From assembly GCF_003384935.1 (NCBI RefSeq), contig NZ_QTTQ01000010.1, positions 558,001 to 622,000 of the forward strand: 64,000 nt of DNA, written 5' to 3'. Of this stretch, positions 24,614 through 34,999 are shown piece after piece. The notes beneath the pieces are model-generated. The model saw only the letters and a program-made list of their open reading frames with translations, searched no databases and was not told the DNA's origin. This DNA is from Lutibacter oceani (GTDB lineage Bacteria > Bacteroidota > Bacteroidia > Flavobacteriales > Flavobacteriaceae). Made by a program: the position numbers and the translations under genes. Positions within the stretch are counted from its first letter, which is position 1, and every line of letters starts with the position of its first letter.

Positions 24614-27010
24614 ATGAAAAATACATTCAACAAACAACTCTTGCTAACGTTTTTAACGATAGGGTGTTTTATTAGTATTACATCGGCTCAAATTCAAAAT
24701 ACAAACGTTTTAAATGAACCACCAGATATTAGCAAAGATTTTGAGGATTTTAGAAATACTTATTATTTAGCTGATGAATTAGCTTCTTTTAACCCGGAAA
24801 CTGGAGAAGGAACTATAAAATATTTACGTCATAATTTTGCAACAAGACAGGCTTTTAACAATATGTTAAGCAGACTTGTGCCAGCTCCGGCAAATGAATT
24901 TCCTACCACTGAATATGCTGATTCTCCGGAATTACCATTTTCAATTGAATTTATTTCTGACAGAACTATTAGAATAAAAACCTCCTCTGGTCCGCAATTT
25001 AAAAATCAAGAAGCTTCTTTAATGCTTGTTAATGGTGTGGCAAAAGATGCCAGAAATTTATGGAACTATTCTAAAACTTCCGAAGGTCATAAATATACAA
25101 GTAGCAAAGGTTCTGTTGTAATTACTGAAAAACCTTGGCACGTTTCTATTTACAATGCCGAAGGAAAATTATTAACCAGTACGTTACATTTAGATGATGT
25201 TAAAAGCACGTACACGCCAGTAACTCCATTCTCATTTGTTCGCAGAGCTGATGATTATTCAAGAAGTATGGACGCTGTTTTTTCTATGTCTCCTGAAGAA
25301 AAAATATTTGGCTGTGGTGAATCTTTTACGCAATTTAATAAACGTGGTCAAAAAGTTATTTTATGGACAGATGATGCAAATGGCGTACAAAATGAAACGA
25401 TGTACAAACCAATTCCTTTTTATATGAGTAGCAGAGGTTACGGTGTTTTTATGCATCACTCCACTCCTATTACTGTTGATTTTGGAAAATATTTTAACGG
25501 TGCCAATTCTATGATGATTGGTGATGATGAAGCTGATTTATTTGTATTTATAGGTGAACCAAAAGAAATATTAGATGAATATACCGATTTAACAGGAAAA
25601 GCGGAAATGCCTCCACTTTGGTCGTTTGGCTTTTGGATGAGTCGTATCACTTATTTCTCTGAAACGGAAGGAAGAGAAATCGCAAAAAATTTAAGAAAAC
25701 ATAAAATTCCAAGTGATGTAATTCATTTTGACACTGGTTGGTTTGAAGTAGATTGGAGAAATAATTATGAGTTTTCAAAGAATAGATTTAACAATCCTAT
25801 TGATATGATTGCTGATATGAAAGAAGACGGGTTTAATGTTTGTTTATGGCAATTACCTTATTTTACACCAAGAAATACCCTGTTTAACGAAATTATTGAA
25901 AAAGGATTGGCCGTAAAAGACAAAAAAGGAAATATTCCTTATGAAGATGCTACATTAGATTTTACAAATCCTGAAACGGTAACCTGGTATCAAAATAAAA
26001 TAGCATCACTTTTAAAACAAGGTGTTGGAGTTATAAAAGTTGATTTTGGTGAAGCAGGACCAGCTTCAGGAATTTATAACAACGGTAAAACCGGTTTTTA
26101 CGAACACAATTTATACCCTTTAAGATATAACAAAGCTGTTTCTGAAATTACGAAAGAAGTTACAGGAAACTCTATTATTTGGGCTAGAAGTGCTTGGTCT
26201 GGAAGTCAGAAATATCCTTTACATTGGGGTGGAGATGCTGCAACTACAAATACTGCAATGGCAGCAACTTTAAGAGGAGGTTTATCCTTTGGTTTATCCG
26301 GATTTACTTTTTGGAGTCACGATGTAGGTGGTTTTGTTACAAAATCTCCAGAAGATTTGTATAGAAGATGGACTCCTTTTGGAATGCTGACTTCACACGT
26401 TCGTAGCCATGGTGAACCACCAACTGAGCCTTGGGAATACAGCAAAGAATTTTTAGTGGATTTTAGAAATGCAGATAATTTACGTTACCAGCTAATGCCT
26501 TATATTTATGGGCAAGCGAAGCATTCTTCAGAAAATGGTTTACCAATGTTAAGAGCCATGTTTGTTGAATTTCCAAACGATCCAGGTTCTTGGTTAATTG
26601 ATGATCAGTACTTGTTTGGATCTGATATTTTAGTTGCTCCATTGTTTGAAAATGTTACTGAAAGAAATGTGTATTTACCAAAAGGAAAATGGATAGACTA
26701 TCAAACTAATAAAGTATATGAAGGTGGTTGGCACACTATAAAAGCAGGTAATATTCCAATTATTATGTTGGTTAAGGATGGAACTATTTTACCGCATATT
26801 AAACTGGCGCAATCAACAAAAGATATGGATTGGAGCTCTTTAGAATTAAAAGTATTTGCTGCTGATGCAACCACTGCTAGTTGTAAATTGTTCGTTCCAA
26901 ACGATCCAAACCTATATAATTTACAAGTTGTTAAAAAAGGAAATTCTTTTGAGTTGATAAACAATCCACTTGAAGACAACACTAAATTTAAAATTTCAAC
27001 CATTAAATAA
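24614..27010 (+). CDS. GH31 alpha-xylosidase-type enzyme, secreted
   Basis: The 798-residue protein has a signal peptide (about 1-25, SITSAQ), an N-terminal beta-sandwich and a GH31 barrel. Nucleophile Asp477 lies in VIKVDFGEAGP and acid/base Asp541 in HWGGDAAT. FWMSRITYF and VIHFDTGWFEVDW are the substrate-binding segments and resemble alpha-xylosidases (YicI-like) more than alpha-glucosidases. In context with GH5, GH3, GH2 and GH95, removal of alpha-1,6-xylose from xyloglucan oligosaccharides is the expected role. The family is certain. Xylosidase specificity is inferred from these loops and the neighbours. Confidence 0.88.
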   Translation: MKNTFNKQLLLTFLTIGCFISITSAQIQNTNVLNEPPDISKDFEDFRNTYYLADELASFNPETGEGTIKYLRHNFATRQAFNNMLSRLVPAPANEFPTTEYADSPELPFSIEFISDRTIRIKTSSGPQFKNQEASLMLVNGVAKDARNLWNYSKTSEGHKYTSSKGSVVITEKPWHVSIYNAEGKLLTSTLHLDDVKSTYTPVTPFSFVRRADDYSRSMDAVFSMSPEEKIFGCGESFTQFNKRGQKVILWTDDANGVQNETMYKPIPFYMSSRGYGVFMHHSTPITVDFGKYFNGANSMMIGDDEADLFVFIGEPKEILDEYTDLTGKAEMPPLWSFGFWMSRITYFSETEGREIAKNLRKHKIPSDVIHFDTGWFEVDWRNNYEFSKNRFNNPIDMIADMKEDGFNVCLWQLPYFTPRNTLFNEIIEKGLAVKDKKGNIPYEDATLDFTNPETVTWYQNKIASLLKQGVGVIKVDFGEAGPASGIYNNGKTGFYEHNLYPLRYNKAVSEITKEVTGNSIIWARSAWSGSQKYPLHWGGDAATTNTAMAATLRGGLSFGLSGFTFWSHDVGGFVTKSPEDLYRRWTPFGMLTSHVRSHGEPPTEPWEYSKEFLVDFRNADNLRYQLMPYIYGQAKHSSENGLPMLRAMFVEFPNDPGSWLIDDQYLFGSDILVAPLFENVTERNVYLPKGKWIDYQTNKVYEGGWHTIKAGNIPIIMLVKDGTILPHIKLAQSTKDMDWSSLELKVFAADATTASCKLFVPNDPNLYNLQVVKKGNSFELINNPLEDNTKFKISTIK

Positions 27011-27027
27011 TTTTTATTTTGAATAAA

Positions 27028-29028
27028 ATGTTAAAACAATTATCTACTGCATTTTTGCTCTTATTTTTTATCTCTTGTAACCAACAATCTAAAAAGGTTT
27101 CACAAGAATTAAATTCACCAAATTCAAAAAACAACATCACTTTTGAATTAATTAATGGTGTTCCTTATTACTCTGTTTTACATGGTGACACGTCTGTTCT
27201 TACTCCTTCAAAATTAGGATTTGTATTTAAAAATAATGATTCTCTAAGTTCAAACTTTGAAGTTGTTAAAATGGAAAATACTTCTTTTGATGAAACTTGG
27301 GAACCTGTTTGGGGTGAGAAAATTCATATCCAAAACAACTACAATCAATTGTCTGTTTTATTACAAGAAAAAGCTGAAAGCAAACGAAATTTAGAAGTTC
27401 AATTTAGAGCTTTTGATGATGGTATTGCGCTTAGATATATTTTCCCGGAACAAGGAAAAGACAGCATTTTTATAATGGATGAATTAACTCAATTCAATTT
27501 AAAAGACGATGGAGATGCTTGGTGGATTGGTGCATATCAAGATAATAGGTATGAATATTTAACTACAAAATCACCGGTAAGTACTTTAGATACTGTACAC
27601 ACCCCGCTAACTATAAAAAGTAACAGCGGATTGTCTTTAAGTTTTCACGAAGCAAATTTAAAAGATTTTGCAAGTATGACTTTAGCCAGAACTAATGGAA
27701 CTCATTTAAAATGTGATTTAGTGCCTTGGGCAGATGGTGATAAAGTAAAAACAAACGGAAGTTTTACAACACCATGGAGAACATTACAAATTGCTGATAA
27801 ACCAGCAGATTTAATAACTTCTGCACTAATTTTAAATTTAAATGACCCAAATAAAATTGAAGATACAAGTTGGATTAAACCTCATAAATATTTAGGTATT
27901 TGGTGGGGAATGCATATTGGTAAATATTCTTTTTGGGAAAGTCCAATACAAGGTGCAACAACCAAAAATGCTTTTGAATATATTGATTATTGCAAAAAAT
28001 TTGGAATTGATCATTTATTAATTGAAGGTTGGAATAAAGGATGGACACCGGCTTGGTATGAAAACGCAATGCATCAATTTAGTTTTACACAAGAAGCAGA
28101 TAATTTCGACCTTAAAAAAGTAACTGATTATGCTAAAGAAAATGGAGTTAGTATTATTGGTTATCACGAAACAGGTTCAAATATTATCAATTATTTAGCT
28201 CAAATTGATGAAGGAATGGGACTATACGAAAAAGTTGGAATTCACGATGTAAAAATTGGTCAGGTTGGTTCTCGCTTAAACATGAAAGAATGGCATCACG
28301 GTCAGTTTGGTGTAAATTATTACAGAGCTGTTCTAGACAATGCTGTAAAACACCATTTAACTGTTAATTTCCACGAACCGATAAAAGATACCGGAGAACG
28401 CAGAACATACCCAAATATGATGGCTCGTGAAGGTGCTCGCGGACAAGAATACAATGCCTGGAGTGATGGAAATCCGCCAAGTCATACAGCTACATTACCA
28501 TTTACCCGGTTACTTGCTGGTCCTATGGACTTTACTCCTGGAGTTTTAGATGTTGAAATTAAGCAAGGTTATGAAGGTAGAGATGTGCATACAACGGCAG
28601 CAAAACAATTGGCTTTATATGTTGTTTTCTACTCTCCTATTCAAATGTTGGCAGATTTACCTGAGAATTATGATGGAAATCCAGCGTTCAAATTTTTACA
28701 AGATGTACCTGTAGATTGGCAAGATACCAAAGTTTTAAATGCTGAAATTGCCGAATATATTACTACTGTTCGTAAAGATAAATTTAGTGAAGACTGGTAT
28801 TTAGGAAGTTTAACAAATGAAGAAAGCAGATCTTTTGACATTGATTTATCATTCTTAGATCCTGATGCTACTTATGAAGCTCAAATTTATGCTGATGAAG
28901 TTGGAACAACCTGGAAAAAAAATGCAACAAAAGTAGCCATAACAACAAAAGAAGTAAAATCAACCGATACTCTAAAACTTAATCTTGGTGAAGGTGGAGG
29001 AACCGCAATCCGTTTTGTGAAAAAATAG
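27028..29028 (+). CDS. GH97 glycosidase, lipoprotein
   Basis: The protein is about 666 residues from the ATG at 27028, chosen over an upstream in-frame TTG because it gives a clean lipoprotein signal MLKQLSTAFLLLFFISC. The GH97 architecture is an N-terminal beta-supersandwich (about 30-280), a barrel (about 285-560) and a C-terminal beta domain. Motifs are DHLLIEGWNKGW, VNFHEPIKDTGERRTYPN and MAREGARGQEYNAW. The glutamate in N-F-H-E matches the base of inverting SusB-type alpha-glucosidases; retaining alpha-galactosidases of this family lack it. An alpha-glucoside substrate would be unexpected in a xyloglucan operon, so its role here is open. Confidence 0.88.
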   Translation: MLKQLSTAFLLLFFISCNQQSKKVSQELNSPNSKNNITFELINGVPYYSVLHGDTSVLTPSKLGFVFKNNDSLSSNFEVVKMENTSFDETWEPVWGEKIHIQNNYNQLSVLLQEKAESKRNLEVQFRAFDDGIALRYIFPEQGKDSIFIMDELTQFNLKDDGDAWWIGAYQDNRYEYLTTKSPVSTLDTVHTPLTIKSNSGLSLSFHEANLKDFASMTLARTNGTHLKCDLVPWADGDKVKTNGSFTTPWRTLQIADKPADLITSALILNLNDPNKIEDTSWIKPHKYLGIWWGMHIGKYSFWESPIQGATTKNAFEYIDYCKKFGIDHLLIEGWNKGWTPAWYENAMHQFSFTQEADNFDLKKVTDYAKENGVSIIGYHETGSNIINYLAQIDEGMGLYEKVGIHDVKIGQVGSRLNMKEWHHGQFGVNYYRAVLDNAVKHHLTVNFHEPIKDTGERRTYPNMMAREGARGQEYNAWSDGNPPSHTATLPFTRLLAGPMDFTPGVLDVEIKQGYEGRDVHTTAAKQLALYVVFYSPIQMLADLPENYDGNPAFKFLQDVPVDWQDTKVLNAEIAEYITTVRKDKFSEDWYLGSLTNEESRSFDIDLSFLDPDATYEAQIYADEVGTTWKKNATKVAITTKEVKSTDTLKLNLGEGGGTAIRFVKK

Positions 29029-29043
29029 TTTAAAATACAAATT

Positions 29044-31191
29044 ATGAAATCACTCAGATATTTATTCTTTTTAGTTACCATTATAAAACTATCAGCGCAA
29101 AATGTTGAACATCCATTTCAAAATCAAGAATTGGATGTTGAAACACGCATAACTAGTTTATTATCATTAATGAGTATTGATGAAAAAGTAAAAGCGCTAA
29201 GTACAAATCCAAGTATCGAACGTTTAGGCGTAAAAGGAACAGGACATGTTGAGGGATTGCATGGGTTGGCTTTAGGTGGTTCTCCAGGATTTTGGGGAGG
29301 AAAAGATAAAGAAATAATACCTACAACTACATTTCCACAAGCTTATGGATTGGGAGAAACTTGGGATACCGAACTTATACAAAAAGTGGCAGAAGTTGAA
29401 GGGTATGAAACTCGGTATGCATTTCAAAAATATAATAGAGGTGGCCTAGTTGTTAGAGCTCCAAATGCCGATTTAGCAAGAGATCCACGTTGGGGACGCA
29501 CTGAAGAAAGTTATGGAGAAGATGCTTTTTTAACAGGAAGTTTAACTGTTGCTTTTATAAAAGGATTACAAGGTAATGATCCTAATTATTGGCAGACAGC
29601 TTCGTTAATGAAACATTTTTTAGCGAATAGTAACGAAGATGGACGAACTTATACTTCTTCAAATTTTAATGAACGCCTTTGGAGAGAGTACTATTCTTTC
29701 CCCTTTAAAATGGGTGTTACAAAGGGAGGTTCAAGAGCATATATGGCGGCCTATAATAAAGTAAACGGAATTCCGGCAATGGTACATCCAATGCTAAAAG
29801 AAATTACTCAAAAAGAATGGGGGCAAAACGGAATTATTTGTACCGATGGTGGTGCCTATATGTTGTTACTAAGAGATCATAAATATTATGCCGATAAATA
29901 TCTTGGAGCAGCTGCAACAATTAAAGCTGGAATCAATCAGTTTTTAGATGATTATACTGAAGGTGTTTACGGTGCCTTGGCAAATGGTTATTTAACCGAA
30001 TCTGATATTGATACGGAATTAAGAGGTGTTTTTAGAGTGATGATAAAACTTGGAATGTTAGATTCCGAAGAAAAAAATCCATACAGCCAAATTGGTAAAA
30101 ATGAAAAAATAGATCCTTGGTTAACACAAAAACATAAAAATTTAGCACTTTTAGCTACTCAAAAATCAATTGTTTTATTAAAGAATAATCAAAATTTATT
30201 ACCTCTACATAAAGAAAAACTTAAAACCATTGCGGTTATTGGAAACAATGCAAATGATGTCTTTTTAGATTGGTATAGTGGTACTCCTCCGTATGCAATT
30301 TCAGCTCTTGAAGGAATAAAAAACAAAGTTGGAGAAAATATTGAAATCGTATTCACTCCAAATAATACCGATGGAAAAGCTGTTGAATATGCAAAAAAGG
30401 CTGATGTTGTAATTGTTTTAGTTGGCAACCATCCTACTTGTGATGCTGGTTGGGCAAAATGTCCAAAACCAAGTAACGGAAAAGAAGCTGTAGATCGTGA
30501 ATCTTTAACTTTGGAAGAAGAAGATTTGATAAAATTAGTATATCAAGCAAACAACAATACAATTGTGGGTTTAATAAGTAGTTTCCCTTATGCTATAAAC
30601 TGGACCCAAGAAAATGTTCCTGCTATTGTGCACTTAACACATAACAGTCAGGAATTAGGAAATGCATTGGCTGATGTACTTTTTGGAGATTACAATCCGG
30701 CAGGAAGATTAACCCAAACCTGGGTAAAATCTATTACCGATTTACCTGATTTTTTGAATTATGATATTACAAAAGGACGAACTTATATGTATGCTAAAAA
30801 TAAACCACTTTATGCTTTTGGGTATGGTTTAAGTTATACCTCTTTTGAGTATTCAAATTTAAAAACAAGTAAAAATGCTATTTCTGAAAATGATACAATA
30901 CTTGTTAGTGTAGATATTAAAAATACTGGAGAGTTTAATGGAGAAGAAGTTATACAATTATATGTAAATCATCCTTTTTCAAAAGTACAACGACCTATAA
31001 AAGAATTAAAAGGTTTTAAAAGAGTTTTTGTTGCGGCAGGAAAAAAAGCAACTGTAACTATTCCTTTAATAGCAGCTGATTTAAAATACTGGAATACTAA
31101 AAAGCAACAATTCGAATTAGAAAAAGAGTCCGTAGAAATTCAAATTGGAAGTGCATCAAACAATATAAAATTGAAAAAAATATTAAAATAA
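29044..31191 (+). CDS. GH3 beta-glycosidase, secreted (first of two)
   Basis: The 715-residue protein has a signal peptide (1-18) and the usual GH3 layout: a barrel (about 40-350) with RDPRWGRTEESYGEDAFL and the KHFLANSNEDGR block, an alpha/beta sandwich (about 370-570) and a fibronectin-III-like C-terminus (about 600-700). The nucleophile is Asp268, in an unusual TDGG setting (commonly SDW or SDxG). The second block has NEDGR where the downstream GH3 has NNQETN. The enzyme probably acts on beta-glucosides or beta-xylosides of oligosaccharides. It differs enough from the next GH3 to suggest a distinct substrate. Confidence 0.88.
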   Translation: MKSLRYLFFLVTIIKLSAQNVEHPFQNQELDVETRITSLLSLMSIDEKVKALSTNPSIERLGVKGTGHVEGLHGLALGGSPGFWGGKDKEIIPTTTFPQAYGLGETWDTELIQKVAEVEGYETRYAFQKYNRGGLVVRAPNADLARDPRWGRTEESYGEDAFLTGSLTVAFIKGLQGNDPNYWQTASLMKHFLANSNEDGRTYTSSNFNERLWREYYSFPFKMGVTKGGSRAYMAAYNKVNGIPAMVHPMLKEITQKEWGQNGIICTDGGAYMLLLRDHKYYADKYLGAAATIKAGINQFLDDYTEGVYGALANGYLTESDIDTELRGVFRVMIKLGMLDSEEKNPYSQIGKNEKIDPWLTQKHKNLALLATQKSIVLLKNNQNLLPLHKEKLKTIAVIGNNANDVFLDWYSGTPPYAISALEGIKNKVGENIEIVFTPNNTDGKAVEYAKKADVVIVLVGNHPTCDAGWAKCPKPSNGKEAVDRESLTLEEEDLIKLVYQANNNTIVGLISSFPYAINWTQENVPAIVHLTHNSQELGNALADVLFGDYNPAGRLTQTWVKSITDLPDFLNYDITKGRTYMYAKNKPLYAFGYGLSYTSFEYSNLKTSKNAISENDTILVSVDIKNTGEFNGEEVIQLYVNHPFSKVQRPIKELKGFKRVFVAAGKKATVTIPLIAADLKYWNTKKQQFELEKESVEIQIGSASNNIKLKKILK

Positions 31192-31202
31192 AAATAATTC
31201 AA

Positions 31203-33446
31203 ATGAAAACAGCCTTTAAAAATAGTACGTATTTAATTGTTTTTCTATTCCTAATTTCTTGTTCAAAAGAAGTGAAAAACACTAATGAGTCAGAAATCTC
31301 TAATTCTACTGAAATTTACAAATCAAATAAAATTTCTTTAGAAAATGACACAAAAATTGATAGTCTAATTTCTTTGATGACCGTTGAAGAAAAAATAGGA
31401 ATGCTTCACGGAAATAGTATGTTTACTTCTGGTGGTGTTGAACGTTTAGGAATCCCTGAACTAAAAATGGCTGATGGTCCATTGGGAATACGAGAAGAAA
31501 TCTCTAGAAACAGTTGGGCAAATGCCGGTTGGGATAACGATTTTGCAACGTATTATCCAGCTGCTGGTGCAGTTGCTGCTACTTGGAATCCTGAATTATC
31601 ATATACTTTTGGTAATAGTGTTGGACAAGAAGCACGTGCTCGTGATAAAGATATGCTACTTTCTCCTGCTATAAATATTATTAGAACACCACTTGGAGGA
31701 CGTACTTATGAGTATTTTACGGAAGATCCTTTTTTAAACAAAAAACTAGCAGTTCCTTTTATTATTGGTCTACAAGATAATGATGTTATGGCTTGTGTTA
31801 AACACTTTGCAGTAAACAACCAAGAAACCAATCGTGGTACTGTAGATGTATTAGTTGATGAACGCACCTTGCAAGAAATATATTTACCTGCTTTTAAAGC
31901 AGCCGTTACAGAAGCAAATGCTTACAGTTTAATGGGTGCTTACAATAAATTTAGAGGAGATTATTTATGTGAAAATGATTTAATGCTTAACAAAATACTA
32001 AGAGACCAATGGGGCTTTAAAGGAATTGTTGTTTCTGATTGGGCTGCCGTTCATACTACAGTTAAATCGTTAGAAAACGGTTTAGATATTGAAATGGGAA
32101 CTCCAAAACCATTTAACGAATTCTTTTTAGCCGACAAATTAATTGAAGCAGCTAAAGCTGGTGAAATCTCCGAAGAAGAAATAAACAAACACGTTAAACG
32201 TATTTTAAGAGTCCTTTTTCAAGTAAAAGCTATTGACAACAAAAATAGAACTAAAGGAAGTTTAGCAACTGAAGAACACTACAAAGACTCTTATAATATT
32301 GCAGCTGAATCCGTTGTTTTATTGAAGAATGAAAAAGAGATATTACCTTTAAAATTGAAAGGTGTTACATCTATTGCTGTTATTGGAAATAATGCTACAA
32401 AAAAAAATGCCTTAGGCGGATTTGGAGCTGGTGTTAAAACAAAAAGAGAAATTACACCTTTGGAAGGACTTCAAAATAGGTTGCCGGAAGGTATTAAAAT
32501 TAATTATGCTGAAGGTTATTTAGAACGATATTCTAAAAACGAAAATGACCAAAAAGAAGAAGTTACTTTAAACGGTCCAACAACAGTAAATGAATTAGAC
32601 GGTGTAAAATTAGAAGAAGCTATAAAAGCTGCTAAAAATTCTGATGTTACTATCATTTTTGCAGGTTCAAACAGAGATTACGAAACAGAAGCATCAGACA
32701 GAAGAGATTTATCATTACCATTCGGACAAGAAGCTTTAATTGAAAAGGTTTTAGAAGTAAATCCAAATACAATTGTGGTAATGATTGGTGGTGCACCATT
32801 TGATCTTAACAACATTAAAGAAAAGTCATCTGCTTTAGTTTGGAGTTGGTTTAATGGCTCTGAAGGTGGAAACGTTTTAGCTGATGCCATTTTAGGAAAT
32901 ATAAATCCTTCAGGTAAATTACCTTGGACAATGCCAAAAAATTTAATGGATTCTCCAGCACATGCTACTAACAGTTTTCCAGGTGATGAAACTGTTGAAT
33001 ATAAAGAAGGTATTTTAGTTGGATATAGATGGTTTGACACCAAAAACATAGAACCTTTATATCCATTTGGATATGGATTATCTTATACTAATTTTGAATA
33101 TTCAGATTTAAAAACAAATAAAGATACTTACTCAGAAGATGAAATAATTGAAGTTACATTTAACATAAAAAACACAGGAAAAGTTGATGGTAAAGAAGTT
33201 GCTCAATTATATGTTTCTAACCCAAAATCATCCGTTGAAAAAGCAGCTCAAGAATTAAAAGGATTTCAAAAAACATTTATTAAAAGTGGAGATTCCAAAA
33301 ACATTACCATTCGTTTAAATACAAAAGATTTAGCATATTATAATGAAACTAAAAAAGATTGGATTGTAGAAAAAGGATCTTATTTATTAAAGATAGGAAA
33401 ATCTTCAAGAGAAATTATAGAAGAAATAACAATAAATATTGAATAA
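31203..33446 (+). CDS. GH3 beta-glucosidase, lipoprotein (second of two)
   Basis: The 747-residue lipoprotein (LFLISC) has the three GH3 domains. The canonical sequences ADGPLGIREE, HFAVNNQETNRGTVDV and VVSDWAAVH (nucleophile Asp279) are present, and the C-terminal FnIII domain has YPFGYGLSYTNFEYS. This is the standard BglX-like beta-glucosidase type, expected to release glucose from the non-reducing end of xylose-stripped oligosaccharides. The gene begins 11 bases after the first GH3 gene, and its last bases overlap an alternative start of the GH5 gene. Confidence 0.9.
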   Translation: MKTAFKNSTYLIVFLFLISCSKEVKNTNESEISNSTEIYKSNKISLENDTKIDSLISLMTVEEKIGMLHGNSMFTSGGVERLGIPELKMADGPLGIREEISRNSWANAGWDNDFATYYPAAGAVAATWNPELSYTFGNSVGQEARARDKDMLLSPAINIIRTPLGGRTYEYFTEDPFLNKKLAVPFIIGLQDNDVMACVKHFAVNNQETNRGTVDVLVDERTLQEIYLPAFKAAVTEANAYSLMGAYNKFRGDYLCENDLMLNKILRDQWGFKGIVVSDWAAVHTTVKSLENGLDIEMGTPKPFNEFFLADKLIEAAKAGEISEEEINKHVKRILRVLFQVKAIDNKNRTKGSLATEEHYKDSYNIAAESVVLLKNEKEILPLKLKGVTSIAVIGNNATKKNALGGFGAGVKTKREITPLEGLQNRLPEGIKINYAEGYLERYSKNENDQKEEVTLNGPTTVNELDGVKLEEAIKAAKNSDVTIIFAGSNRDYETEASDRRDLSLPFGQEALIEKVLEVNPNTIVVMIGGAPFDLNNIKEKSSALVWSWFNGSEGGNVLADAILGNINPSGKLPWTMPKNLMDSPAHATNSFPGDETVEYKEGILVGYRWFDTKNIEPLYPFGYGLSYTNFEYSDLKTNKDTYSEDEIIEVTFNIKNTGKVDGKEVAQLYVSNPKSSVEKAAQELKGFQKTFIKSGDSKNITIRLNTKDLAYYNETKKDWIVEKGSYLLKIGKSSREIIEEITINIE

Positions 33447-33453
33447 TATTAAA

Positions 33454-34971
33454 ATGAAAAGAATAAATTATAAACTTATCCTTAGCATTTTAACTATTGC
33501 TCTTTTTGGCTTTTTAGCATGTAGTAATAACAGTTCTCCAGAGAATGAAATAATTCAAGAAGAAGTTACAAAATCTTTAATCTCAAATACGAGTAGTATT
33601 GAATTTGAAAATAAAGAAAGTAGTTATGATATTATTATTACTACCAATGTAGATTCCTGGGTAATAAGCAGTTCGAGTACAAGTTGGATACAATTGAGCC
33701 AAACAACAGGAACTTCAGGAAGTACTGAAGTTAAAATTACCGCATTGCAAAACACAAGTATTTCAGAACGATCTGCTACTATTACCATTAATGCAAATGA
33801 AGTTTCTGCTGTAAAAATTACTATTAATCAAGCAGGTACACCTTCAACTTCAGGAATTTATCCTGATTACAATACAAATCCTATTCCTGCCGATGCTACA
33901 GGTATGAGTAGTTCAGCCACAGAACTTGCAGCAAAAATATCTTTAGGTTGGAATATTGGAAATACTTTAGAAGCTATTGGCAGTGAAACAGCCTGGGGAA
34001 ATCCGAAGGTTACAAAAGAATTAATAGCTTTAGTGAAAGAAAATGGTTTTAATGCAATTCGAATTCCTTGTTCCTGGAATCAGTATTTATCCAATAGTTC
34101 TACTGCAGAAATTAAACTGGATTGGTTAAATAGAGTAAAAGAAGTAATCCAATATTGTGTTGATAATGAAATGTACATACTCGTTAACATTCACTGGGAT
34201 GGCGGATGGCTTGAAAATAATGTTACCGAGGCTAAACAAGAAGAAAACAATGCCAAACAAAAAGCTTTTTGGGAACAAATAGCAACTCATTTTAGAGATT
34301 TTGACGAGCATTTGCTATTTGCTAGTGCCAATGAACCTAATGTTGAAGATGCTACGCAAATGAATGTATTAAAATCTTATCATCAAACTTTTATAGATGC
34401 TGTTCGTTCTACTGGTGGTAAAAATGCCTATCGTACTTTAGTCGTACAGGGACCTTCTACTGATATAGAAAAAACAAATAATTTAATGACAACTTTACCA
34501 ACTGATACTGCAGAAAACCGTATGATGGTTGAAGTACATTACTATACTCCGTATCAATTTGCTTTAATGACAGAAGATGCAACCTGGGGAAAAATGTTCT
34601 ATTATTGGGGAGCCAATTACCATTCATTAACGGATACCACGCGTAACGCAACTTGGGGTGAAGAATCTGATTTAGAAAATTATTTTGAAATGATGAAAAC
34701 CCAATTTGTTGATAAGGGTATTCCTGTAGTTTTAGGAGAGTTTGCCGCTATTAGACGCACCAATCTCACAGGAGATAATTTACAGTTGCATTTAGATTCT
34801 AGAGCTTACTATTTAAATTATGTTGTAAAAGGAGCTAAAGCAAATGGTTTATTACCTTTTTATTGGGATGCAGGCGGTTTGGATAACCATGGTTCTGGGT
34901 TATTTGATAGAAGTAACAATACCGTTTTTGATAATCAAGCTTTAAATGCAATGATAGAAGGATTAAATTAA
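33454..34971 (+). CDS. BACON-GH5 endo-glucanase, probable xyloglucanase (GH5_4-like), lipoprotein
   Basis: The start at 33454 (MKRINYKL) is preferred over an ATG at 33439 that overlaps the GH3 stop, because it gives a normal lipoprotein signal ending FLACS. Next comes a BACON domain (about 40-130; TNVDSWVISSSSTSWIQLSQ and SERSATITINAN) and then GH5 (about 155-500) with GWNIGNTLEA, acid/base Glu294 in ASANEPNV and nucleophile Glu429 in VVLGEFAAIRR. The same BACON plus GH5_4 order is found in the surface endo-xyloglucanase of the Bacteroides ovatus xyloglucan locus. It would make the initial backbone cuts at the cell surface, with BACON as a spacer or membrane-distal arm. Confidence 0.88.
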   Translation: MKRINYKLILSILTIALFGFLACSNNSSPENEIIQEEVTKSLISNTSSIEFENKESSYDIIITTNVDSWVISSSSTSWIQLSQTTGTSGSTEVKITALQNTSISERSATITINANEVSAVKITINQAGTPSTSGIYPDYNTNPIPADATGMSSSATELAAKISLGWNIGNTLEAIGSETAWGNPKVTKELIALVKENGFNAIRIPCSWNQYLSNSSTAEIKLDWLNRVKEVIQYCVDNEMYILVNIHWDGGWLENNVTEAKQEENNAKQKAFWEQIATHFRDFDEHLLFASANEPNVEDATQMNVLKSYHQTFIDAVRSTGGKNAYRTLVVQGPSTDIEKTNNLMTTLPTDTAENRMMVEVHYYTPYQFALMTEDATWGKMFYYWGANYHSLTDTTRNATWGEESDLENYFEMMKTQFVDKGIPVVLGEFAAIRRTNLTGDNLQLHLDSRAYYLNYVVKGAKANGLLPFYWDAGGLDNHGSGLFDRSNNTVFDNQALNAMIEGLN

Positions 34972-34999
34972 AAATTAGATTACTATAATTTTCAAAAAC

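Noticed and set aside
27019-27027. TTG start for GH97 nine bases upstream
   Set aside because: The ATG at 27028 gives a standard lipoprotein signal peptide and normal spacing from the GH31 stop; the TTG adds only three residues without benefit.
32678-33049. A 123-codon minus-strand frame
   Set aside because: It is antisense to the alpha/beta sandwich domain of the second GH3 gene and shows no protein-like motif.
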